A DNA stretch of 64,000 bases from Pseudomonadota bacterium (lineage in GTDB: Bacteria > Pseudomonadota > Gammaproteobacteria > Burkholderiales > Rhodocyclaceae): positions 62,001 through 126,000 of the forward strand of contig JAGTRW010000004.1 of NCBI GenBank assembly GCA_018262095.1, written 5' to 3'. The notes below the pieces were generated by a model. The model saw nothing but the letters and a program-made list of their open reading frames with translations. It was not told the DNA's origin and did no database searches. Shown here piece by piece: positions 58,020-64,000 of this stretch. How positions within the stretch are numbered: position 1 is the first letter of the stretch; every line of letters starts with the position of its first letter. Made by a program: the position numbers and the translations under genes.

Positions 58020-58952
58020 ATGAATCTGGGGAATCTTTCGGCCGTTCGCCTGCTCATCGTCGGCGACGTGATGCTCGACCGTTACTGGTTCGGCGACGTT
58101 TCGCGCATTTCGCCCGAGGCGCCGGTGCCGATCGTCAAGGTCGAGCGCAGCGAGGAGCGTCCGGGCGGCGCCGCCAACGTCGCGCGCAATGCCGCGGCGC
58201 TTGGCGCCAAGGTGTCGCTGCTGGCGCTGGTCGGCAACGACGAGGCCGGCGTCACGCTCAAGCGTCTGATGCACGAGGGCGGCATCGACGCCAGCCTGCA
58301 TATCGACGACGCGGTCGATACGACCGTCAAGCTGCGCGTGATCGGCCGGCAGCAGCAGTTGCTGCGCATCGATTTCGAGACGAGTCCGTCGCATGAGGCG
58401 TTGCGCGCCAAACTTTCGGAGTTCGCGCAGCGCTTGCCCGATTGCGATGCGGTGGTTTTTTCCGACTACGGCAAGGGCGGCCTCGCGCACATCAGCGAGA
58501 TGATCGGCCTGGCGCGCGCTGCCGGCAAGATCGTGCTGGTCGATCCGAAGGGCGACGATTACGCGAGTTACGCCGGCGCGACGATCATCACGCCCAACCG
58601 CTCGGAGATGCGCGAGGTCGTCGGCCGCTGGAAGGACGATGCAGAACTCGAGCGCAAGGCCAACGCATTGCGCACTGAACTCGATCTGCAGGCGCTGCTG
58701 GTGACGCGCAGCGAGGAGGGAATGACGCTCTTTCACGCGGGCGGAACGGTGCACGAGAAGGCTGTGGCGCGCGAAGTGTTCGACGTTTCGGGCGCGGGAG
58801 ACACGGTGATCGCGACGCTGGCGGTGATGCTCGCCAATGGCGCTGATTGGGAACGGGCGATTCATGTCGCCAACGTCGCTGCCGGCGTCGTCGTCGGCAA
58901 GCTCGGCACCGCGGTCGTCACGCGCGATGAGCTCGATGTCGCACTCAACTGA
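58020..58952 (+). CDS. rfaE1: D-glycero-beta-D-manno-heptose-7-phosphate kinase
   Basis: Phosphorylates heptose-7-phosphate at C1 on the way to LPS inner-core heptose. 310 residues, a ribokinase-type fold matching the N-terminal domain of E. coli HldE only; the cytidylyltransferase domain (RfaE2) is absent and must be encoded elsewhere. Motifs: VGDVMLDRYWFGDVSRISPE, ERPGGAANVARNAAALG, DVSGAGDTVIATLAVML (GAGD phosphate-binding). Ends 9 bases before the rfaD-like leader ORF. Confidence 0.93.
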   Translation: MNLGNLSAVRLLIVGDVMLDRYWFGDVSRISPEAPVPIVKVERSEERPGGAANVARNAAALGAKVSLLALVGNDEAGVTLKRLMHEGGIDASLHIDDAVDTTVKLRVIGRQQQLLRIDFETSPSHEALRAKLSEFAQRLPDCDAVVFSDYGKGGLAHISEMIGLARAAGKIVLVDPKGDDYASYAGATIITPNRSEMREVVGRWKDDAELERKANALRTELDLQALLVTRSEEGMTLFHAGGTVHEKAVAREVFDVSGAGDTVIATLAVMLANGADWERAIHVANVAAGVVVGKLGTAVVTRDELDVALN

Positions 58953-58961
58953 GGAAAGTTC

Positions 58962-59114
58962 ATGTACACAATAGTTACTGGCGCAGCCGGTTTTAGCTCC
59001 GGCGTAACGCGCAATTGCGCATTAGCCTGCACTGAAACCGAGTGCCTCGGTTTGAACTCCGGCGTAACGCGCCGGGGCGCATTAGCCTGCACTGAAACCT
59101 GCCGGGAGATTTAA
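58962..59114 (+). pseudogene. Recoded duplicate of the rfaD start, interrupted by a tandem repeat
   Basis: A 50-codon frame with a good ribosome site (GAGGAAAG) placed right after rfaE1. Its first 11 residues, [11 protein letters not shown], equal those of rfaD at 59116, but seven of the 11 codons differ and all differences are synonymous. The frame then continues through two copies of a 60-bp repeat and stops at a TAA one base before the rfaD ATG. This is not a simple recent duplication. It looks like the 5' scrap of a diverged rfaD allele, retained upstream of the intact gene and possibly translated as a leader. Confidence 0.75.
58997..59099 (+). repeat. Two tandem copies of a 60-bp-period repeat
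   Basis: A 43-base block starting CTCCGGCGTAACGCGC and ending GCGCATTAGCCTGCACTG plus AAACC occurs at 58997-59039 and again at 59057-59099. The copies differ only in the five or so bases after CGCGC. The 17-base spacer contains GTGCCTCGG. I recall repeats of this type being dispersed in Rhodocyclales genomes; this is not verified here. Confidence 0.9.
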
Positions 59115-59115
59115 T

Positions 59116-60120
59116 ATGTATACCATCGTGACTGGAGCGGCAGGTTTTATTGGCTCCAACCTGGTCAAAGCGCTCAACGACCGCGGCGTCACCAACATCA
59201 TCGCCGTCGATAACCTGACGCGCGCCGACAAGTTCAAGAATCTGGTCGATTGCGAGATCGCCGATTACCTCGACAAAGAGGTATTCATCGAGCGCCTCAC
59301 CGCCGGCGACTTCGACGGCCAGGTCAAGGCGATTTTCCACGAAGGCGCCTGTTCGGACACCATGGAGTCCGACGGCCACTACATGATGGAGAACAACTTC
59401 CGCTATTCGCTGGCGATGCTCGACTGGTGTCTGGCGCAGAAGGTCCAGTTCCTTTACGCGTCGAGCGCGGCGACCTACGGCGGTTCCAGCGAATTTCGCG
59501 AGGAGCGGCAGTTTGAATCGCCGCTCAACGTCTATGGCTATTCGAAGTTCCTGTTTGACCAGATCGTCCGCCAGCGTTTGGCCAAGGCACAGGGGAAAAA
59601 TTCGCAGATCGTCGGCTTCCGCTACTTCAACGTTTACGGTCCGCGCGAGTCGCACAAGGGGCGCATGGCGTCGGTCGCTTTCCATCACTACAACCAGTTT
59701 CTTGCCGAGCGCAAGGTCAAGCTGTTCGAGGGCTGCGACGGCTACGGTCACGGCGAGCAGAAGCGTGATTTCGTTTACGTCGGCGACGTCGCCAAGGTCA
59801 ATCTCTACTTTCTTGACCACCCGCAGCGTTCGGGGATCTTCAACCTCGGCACCGGTCGCGCGCAGAGCTTCAACGAGCTGGCCGCGGCCAACGTCAATAG
59901 CTGCCGCGCGCTCGCCGGCGAACCGGCGCAGTCGCTCGAAGCGCTGCTCAAACAGGGCTTCATCGAGTACATCCCGTTCCCCGACGCGCTGCGCGGCAAG
60001 TACCAGAGCTTCACCCAGGCCGACCTTTCCAGACTGCGCGCCGCAGGTTATACGGACTCCTTTGCCAGCGTCGAAGAGGGCGTTGCGCACTACGTTAAAT
60101 GGTTGAATTCCCATGTATAA
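59116..60120 (+). CDS. rfaD: ADP-L-glycero-D-manno-heptose 6-epimerase
   Basis: Last step in making the activated heptose for the LPS core. 334 residues. Extended SDR with [20 protein letters not shown] (the G-x-x-G-x-x-G site), [29 protein letters not shown] (Tyr-x3-Lys), [20 protein letters not shown] and [16 protein letters not shown]. The ATG at 59116 has GGGAG upstream, provided by the end of the repeat. Its final codons overlap the cysM start by 8 bases. Confidence 0.95.
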   Translation: MYTIVTGAAGFIGSNLVKALNDRGVTNIIAVDNLTRADKFKNLVDCEIADYLDKEVFIERLTAGDFDGQVKAIFHEGACSDTMESDGHYMMENNFRYSLAMLDWCLAQKVQFLYASSAATYGGSSEFREERQFESPLNVYGYSKFLFDQIVRQRLAKAQGKNSQIVGFRYFNVYGPRESHKGRMASVAFHHYNQFLAERKVKLFEGCDGYGHGEQKRDFVYVGDVAKVNLYFLDHPQRSGIFNLGTGRAQSFNELAAANVNSCRALAGEPAQSLEALLKQGFIEYIPFPDALRGKYQSFTQADLSRLRAAGYTDSFASVEEGVAHYVKWLNSHV

Positions 60121-61012
60121 GACGCTCGAAGATTATGTCGGCCAGACGCCGCTGGTTCGCCTCAAACGCCTTCCCGGCGCCGACTGCGAGGCACGCGGCA
60201 ACGTCATCCTGGCCAAGCTCGAAGGCAACAACCCGGCCGGTTCGGTCAAGGACCGGCCGGCGCTGTCAATGGTTCGCAATGCGCAGCGGCGCGGCGAGAT
60301 CAAGCCCGGCGACACGCTGATCGAAGCGACGTCGGGCAATACCGGAATCGCGCTGGCGATGGCGGCGGCGATCGGCGGCTATCGAATGATCCTGGTGATG
60401 CCCGAGAACCAGAGCGTCGAGCGCCGGCAGACGATGCGCGCCTACGGCGCCGAACTGGTGCTGACGCCGCGCGACGGTGGCATGGAGCTCGCGCGCGACG
60501 TCGCCGAGAAGATGCAGGGCGAGGGGCGCGGAATCATCCTCGACCAGTTCGCCAACATGGACAACCCGCAGGCGCACTATGAAGGTACCGGCCCCGAAAT
60601 CTGGCAGGAGACGCAGGGCCGAGTCACGCACTTCGTGAGCAGCATGGGGACGACCGGGACGATCATGGGCGTCTCGCGCTATCTCAAGGAACAGAATCCG
60701 GCGGTCTGCATCGTCGGCTGCCAGCCCGAGCCGGGTTCGCAAATTCCGGGAATCCGCAAGTGGCCCGAAGAATACCTGCCGAAAATCTTCGACCGCTCGC
60801 GCGTCGACCGCGTCGAATCGGTGGCGCAGGGCGACGCCGAGGAAATGACGCGGCGGCTCGCTGCCGAAGAGGGAATCTTCGCCGGCATCTCGTCGGGCGG
60901 CGCACTCGCCGTCGCGCTGCGGCTGGCGCGCGAAGCCGAGAACGCGACGATCGTCACCATCGTCTGCGACCGCGGCGACCGCTACCTATCGACCGGGGTC
61001 TTTCCGGGCTGA
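60113..61012 (+). CDS. cysM: Cysteine synthase B
   Basis: PLP enzyme making cysteine from O-acetylserine (and thiosulfate in the B isozyme). 299 residues. [16 protein letters not shown] with the PLP Lys, [47 protein letters not shown]. Motifs fit CysM better than CysK (RPAL after SVKD). The ATG lies 8 bases inside rfaD, so the two are coupled; pairing with heptose genes is usual in betaproteobacteria. Confidence 0.94.
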   Translation: MYKTLEDYVGQTPLVRLKRLPGADCEARGNVILAKLEGNNPAGSVKDRPALSMVRNAQRRGEIKPGDTLIEATSGNTGIALAMAAAIGGYRMILVMPENQSVERRQTMRAYGAELVLTPRDGGMELARDVAEKMQGEGRGIILDQFANMDNPQAHYEGTGPEIWQETQGRVTHFVSSMGTTGTIMGVSRYLKEQNPAVCIVGCQPEPGSQIPGIRKWPEEYLPKIFDRSRVDRVESVAQGDAEEMTRRLAAEEGIFAGISSGGALAVALRLAREAENATIVTIVCDRGDRYLSTGVFPG

Positions 61013-61050
61013 GGTTTGGAACGCGTGCCCAAGCAGAGGTAATTTCCGGC

Positions 61051-61076
61051 TGTAGGAGCCCGGCTTGCCGGGCGAA
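61051..61076. repeat. REP-like palindrome
   Basis: TGTAGGAGCCCGGCTTGCCGGGCGAA contains GCCCGGC-TT-GCCGGGC at 61058-61073, quoted here by its arms. It matches the general pattern of proteobacterial REP sequences (GTAGGAGC-stem-GCGAA). It lies about 40 bases after the cysM stop. Confidence 0.8.
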
Positions 61077-61104
61077 TCCGACCTTGGTGCTCACGGACGC
61101 GCTG

Positions 61105-61383
61105 TGTTCCGCCTTGACGGCGGGTAGCTTTCTTTTGCGTCGCCAAAAGAAAGTTACCAAAGAAAAGGCGACCCCCGGCTCCGCGGTCGGCTGCGCCGAC
61201 TTCCCTGCGCTACTCGTCAAGCCGGGCGGCTGCGCAACTCGCCCCGGCGGGGCTCAGACAGCGCTCGCCGACTTCCCCCGGCTCGCCCGCGTTGCTCGGC
61301 GCTCCACAGGGGGGGCTGCGTCTGAGTTTAGCCGCCAAGGGAAGAAGCTGCGATTGGTGTTGGTCTGCCGTCAAGGCAGAACA
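61105..61383. repeat. Inverted-repeat-bounded element with internal hairpins
   Basis: The ends are inverted repeats of about 20 bases (TGTTCCGCCTTGACGGCGGG at 61105 and TCTGCCGTCAAGGCAGAACA at 61364), each with an inner GCC-TTGAC-GGC palindrome. Inside is a perfect 10-bp stem CTTTCTTTTG/CAAAAGAAAG at 61128-61153, then a GC-rich stretch. The CTTTCTTTTGxxxxxxCAAAAGAAAG part belongs to a sequence widely seen between proteobacterial genes and often misread as coding. Confidence 0.75.
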
Positions 61384-61530
61384 AAGCCTCTCCGTTCGCG
61401 ACAGGTCTCAAATTCAATCACGCTGATGACTTGCGCTTAAGCGAAGTCTTTGCGCGAGGGTATGATGACGGCTTCTGGAAAGTCGGTAGTCATCTTGCGC
61501 ACGGTTCGGCTTGTCCTGTGCTCCAGGATG

Positions 61531-61557
61531 TTGGACGGATTTTTCGTCTGCTATAAA
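61531..61557 (+). promoter_or_regulatory. Candidate promoter of the DUF4062 gene
   Basis: TTGGAC (61531) and TATAAA (61552) with a 15-base spacer, 20 bases before the DUF4062 start. The spacing is shorter than ideal. The local sequence is more AT-rich than the chromosome around it. Confidence 0.35.
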
Positions 61558-61576
61558 TTAGAACCTTGAATGCCTA

Positions 61577-62638
61577 ATGGATAAACGATATCAGGTCTTT
61601 ATCAGTTCCACATACGCCGATCTCCAAGATGAGCGCCAAGAGGTTATTCAGGCATTGTTGGAACTCGACTGTATTCCCGCTGGGATGGAATTGTTCCCGG
61701 CTGCGAGTGAAGATCAATGGACACTCATCAAGAAGGTTATTGATGACTGTGACTACTACATGGTCATCATCGCCGGCAGGTATGGCTCCATCGGCCCTGA
61801 CGGGTTCAGCTATACCGAGATGGAGTACCGATACGCACTCGATACAGGCAAGCCGATCATTGGCTTCGTTCACCGTAGCCCTGGCCAGCTTGTAGCGAAT
61901 CGTTGCGAGGTTACAGATGAGGGGAAGGCCAAATTAGGTGCATTTCAAGATTTTGTGCAGAAGAAGATGTGCCGCTTCTGGGATAACCCTTCCGATCTTG
62001 GCAGTCAGGTCAGTCGAAGCTTGGTTAAGCTGGTTAAGAGCAATCCTGGCATAGGTTGGGTGCGAGGCGACCTTGTTCCTGATGAAAGTGCGACAGAAGA
62101 GATCCTCGGTTTGCGCCGCCGTATTGAGGAACTTCAACAGGAACTTTTGGCCGCGAGCACCCATGGTCCGGAAGGAACGAAGCGATTCGCTCAAGGCGAG
62201 GATACCTTTGAAATCAACTACACCTTTGTAGCCTCCCCCGACAAGTACGATTATCGCGGTAGCAACTATCAAGCGACAGTTAAGGCAGAGTGGGATTACA
62301 TTTTTTCGGTTGTGTCGCCGCTAATGATTAATGAAGCCTCGGAAGGCGATCTAGCCAAGGCTCTGAATAGGCTAGTCAGTGATCTAGGGCGTTCGGAATT
62401 GAAGATGGTAAATGGATTCAAAGACCTAGTGCTTATGAATTTCCGCGTTGATAGTGACGATTTTCAGACCATAAAGATTCAGCTTCGCGCGCTAGGCCTG
62501 ATTACCAAGAGCACGAAGAGTCGGAGTGTTAAGGACACGGCAACCTATTGGACGCTTACCCCGTACGGGGATACTGTAATGACTCGGCTACGCGCCATAC
62601 AAAAGCCGCACCCGCCACAAGATATTGCGAACGCCTAA
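61577..62638 (+). CDS. DUF4062 domain protein with C-terminal winged-helix-like region
   Basis: 353 residues. N-terminal DUF4062: KRYQVFISSTYADLQDERQE, then CDYYMVIIAGRYGSIGPDGF and SYTEMEYRYALDTGKPIIGF, a fold with TIR-like/nucleotide-binding relatives and often found at the front of STAND/NACHT proteins. Residues about 180-195 form a short coiled coil (EEILGLRRRIEELQQELL). The C-terminal 150 residues end in a winged-helix-like segment (DFQTIKIQLRALGLITKS, ATYWTLTPYGDTVMTRLRAI). No NTPase or nuclease domain. GC is visibly lower than the neighbours and codon use is mixed, suggesting horizontal acquisition. It stands alone between repeats. Antiviral or signalling function is a hypothesis. Confidence 0.85.
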   Translation: MDKRYQVFISSTYADLQDERQEVIQALLELDCIPAGMELFPAASEDQWTLIKKVIDDCDYYMVIIAGRYGSIGPDGFSYTEMEYRYALDTGKPIIGFVHRSPGQLVANRCEVTDEGKAKLGAFQDFVQKKMCRFWDNPSDLGSQVSRSLVKLVKSNPGIGWVRGDLVPDESATEEILGLRRRIEELQQELLAASTHGPEGTKRFAQGEDTFEINYTFVASPDKYDYRGSNYQATVKAEWDYIFSVVSPLMINEASEGDLAKALNRLVSDLGRSELKMVNGFKDLVLMNFRVDSDDFQTIKIQLRALGLITKSTKSRSVKDTATYWTLTPYGDTVMTRLRAIQKPHPPQDIANA

Positions 62639-62844
62639 TCCAACATTAGACCGGACAGCATACAACCACCGTTGAGTTCCAACGTTCCCAAATGTTCGCT
62701 TTTCCAAATAGGGAATTCTTGCTTTGGGTTGTAACCCGTCCTTAACCTGCTCCAGTTTCCCTTGCCCGAAAAAGCCCCCGTCAGCCGGAAGTACCTCATA
62801 CTCCCGGCGACCCATCCTGAAAACCTAATTTCCATAACCGTCCT

Positions 62845-63636
62845 ATGAAACCCGTCCTCGTTTTCGACATTGAAACCATCCCCGACGTCGCCGGGATTCG
62901 GCGTCTGCACGACCTCGATTCCTCGCTGTCCGACGACGAGGTCGCCGAGCTGGCTTTCCAGCAGCGGCGCGCGCAGAACGGCACCGATTTTCTGCCGCTG
63001 CACTTGCAGCGCATCGCGGTGATTTCGTGCGCGCTGCGCGTCGGCCACGACCTGCGCGTGTGGTCGCTGGCCGAACCCGAGCACAGCGAAGGGGAAATCA
63101 TCCAGCGCTTCTTCGACGGCATCGAGAAATTCTCGCCGCAGATCGTCTCCTGGAACGGCGGCGGTTTCGACCTGCCGGTGCTGCACTACCGCGGGCTGAT
63201 TCACGGCATCGTCGCGCCGCGCTACTGGGACCTGGGCGACGGCGACTACGCCGATTCGCGCGACTTCAAGTGGAACAACTACATCAGCCGCTACCACACG
63301 CGCCACCTCGATCTGATGGACCTGCTGGCGATGTACCAGCCGCGCGCCAACGTTCCGCTCGATGCGCTGGCCAAGCTGATCGGCTTTCCTGGCAAGCTCG
63401 GAATGGACGGCAGCAAGGTCTGGGAGGCGTGGCAGGGCGGGAGAATCGCTGAAATCCGAGACTACTGCGAAACCGACGTGATGAACACCTACCTCGTTTC
63501 CTTGCGCTTCCGGCTGATGCGCGGCGAGCTTTCGCGCGACGATTACGAGGTCGAGATCGATTTTGTTCGCGGCGAGCTCGAGCGGCTCGACAAGCCGCAC
63601 TGGCGCGAGTTTTTGGCGGCCTGGAGCGCGTCGTAA
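62845..63636 (+). CDS. PolB-like 3'-5' exonuclease domain protein
   Basis: 263 residues, RNase H-like DnaQ fold of the predicted DNA polymerase B exonuclease type (DNA_pol_B_exo2). Exo I VFDIETIPD at the N-terminus, Exo II QIVSWNGGGFDLPVLHYRGL, Exo III DYCETDVMNTYLVSLR; all acidic metal ligands are present. No polymerase domain is attached. Return to high GC marks the chromosome backbone after the DUF4062 islet. Substrate unknown. Confidence 0.88.
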   Translation: MKPVLVFDIETIPDVAGIRRLHDLDSSLSDDEVAELAFQQRRAQNGTDFLPLHLQRIAVISCALRVGHDLRVWSLAEPEHSEGEIIQRFFDGIEKFSPQIVSWNGGGFDLPVLHYRGLIHGIVAPRYWDLGDGDYADSRDFKWNNYISRYHTRHLDLMDLLAMYQPRANVPLDALAKLIGFPGKLGMDGSKVWEAWQGGRIAEIRDYCETDVMNTYLVSLRFRLMRGELSRDDYEVEIDFVRGELERLDKPHWREFLAAWSAS

Positions 63637-63727
63637 GCATCCTCAAGTTGCCGCGCCGACGGCCGTTGACTGAACTGTCGCCGCCGCTTTGATCGCGCGG
63701 CCCGGTATGCCGATACAGGAGGCTGCC

Positions 63728-63985
63728 ATGCTCAATCTCACGCTGCAACGCAACGACTCGATCGAAACCGTTCTGCCGACCGTCGAACTGGCGATGCGCA
63801 CCGGCGACGTCTGCCGCCTGCACAACATCAACTACCTCGGTCAGATTCATCTGGCCGCGCTGACGCTGCTGGCGATGTCGCAGAACCTGATGGATTCGGC
63901 GACTGGCCAGATCGTCCACCGGCATCCCGGTTTCTGCCTGCTCGGCATCGACGATTGCGGCGCGACGCGAACGCTGGCGATGTGA
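63728..63985 (+). CDS. Small protein of unknown function
   Basis: 85 residues from the ATG at 63728, which has a perfect AGGAGG ribosome site 7 bases upstream (the frame is open 13 codons further, without such a site). Starts MLNLTLQRNDSIETVLPTVE and contains CRLHNINYLGQIHLAALTLL. No signal peptide, no TM segment, no family I recognise. It may be co-transcribed with the exonuclease gene 92 bases upstream. Confidence 0.65.
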   Translation: MLNLTLQRNDSIETVLPTVELAMRTGDVCRLHNINYLGQIHLAALTLLAMSQNLMDSATGQIVHRHPGFCLLGIDDCGATRTLAM

Positions 63986-64000
63986 GCTCGGGCGGGTGAA

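Larger units (their letters stand above)
61013..61576. other. Repeat-filled gap between cysM and the DUF4062 gene
   Basis: 564 bases without a convincing gene. It holds a REP-like palindrome (61051), a 279-base inverted-repeat-bounded block (61105-61383), and a lower-GC stretch leading into the DUF4062 gene with a candidate promoter (61531-61557). Open frames across this block are low-complexity and differ in composition from real genes. Confidence 0.7.

Noticed and set aside
56676-58865. 729-codon minus-strand open frame across lapB and rfaE1
   Set aside because: Antisense shadow crossing two real genes with family motifs on the plus strand.
60760-61440. 226-codon plus-strand frame running out of cysM
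   Set aside because: Its first part is cysM in the wrong frame and the rest translates the repeat block; no independent support for coding.

Overview
The window is a gene-dense, high-GC bacterial chromosome segment. It most likely comes from a betaproteobacterium, probably Rhodocyclales (Dechloromonas/Accumulibacter-like). The reasons are: a tmRNA tag reading ANDERFALAA; the betaproteobacterial order gyrA-pheA-tyrA-aroA/cmk-rpsA-ihfB-lapA-lapB-rfaE1-rfaD-cysM; the divergent bamD/rluD pair; the rnhA-methyltransferase/gloB arrangement; and codon use heavy in GCG/CGC/GAG. The order-level call is inference from gene content, not from a search. I saw no tRNA, rRNA, CRISPR array, prophage or transposase gene.

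Layout. 0-3 kb: the end of an unknown gene, then an OmpR/EnvZ-type two-component system whose sensor has a Gly/Met-rich periplasmic loop, divergent from a small secreted Gly/Met-rich protein. 3-6 kb: ppiD and fabI, convergent, each with its own terminator. 6-14 kb: a Yej-type peptide ABC transporter operon (substrate-binding lipoprotein, two permeases, double ATPase) plus a membrane protein; two unrelated inverted repeats interrupt it. 14-16 kb: mltD. 16-20.6 kb: dTDP-rhamnose genes rfbBDAC, then galE. 20.7-24 kb: dnaQ, rnhA, a methyltransferase and gloB. 24-29 kb: a giant DUF748/AsmA-like envelope protein, rmuC and a DUF3293 protein. 29-34 kb: a Ser/Thr kinase-HDOD-GAF protein, bamD, rluD, pgeF. 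34-37.4 kb: a tripartite tricarboxylate transporter (tctC-B-A). 37.5-39.5 kb: an unknown acidic protein, an EamA exporter and a MarC protein. 39.6-43.4 kb: a DcaP-like porin and a polar amino acid ABC transporter. 43.8-47.1 kb: ssrA (tmRNA), ubiG, an OmpA-family protein and mtaD. 47.4-61 kb: the long conserved cluster gyrA to cysM. 61-64 kb: a repeat-rich gap, a lower-GC DUF4062 gene, a PolB-like 3'-5' exonuclease and a small unknown protein.

The housekeeping genes cover aromatic amino acid synthesis (pheA, tyrA, aroA), nucleotide supply (cmk domain), translation (rpsA, ssrA, rluD), LPS heptose and O-antigen sugars (rfaE1, rfaD, rfbBDAC, galE), and envelope assembly (bamD, ppiD, mltD, lapAB, DUF748).

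The less ordinary items are as follows. (1) An 11-codon synonymously recoded copy of the rfaD start, followed by a tandem repeat, sits between rfaE1 and rfaD. (2) A 20-codon ORF that looks like a hisC deletion scar lies between pheA and tyrA. (3) Four copies of an inverted-repeat element are built from 9-bp CACAACGRR units, one of them splitting lapA from lapB. (4) aroA and cmk form one reading frame. (5) The DUF4062 gene looks like a one-gene islet. (6) Sensor kinase and divergent secreted protein share Gly/Met-rich composition.
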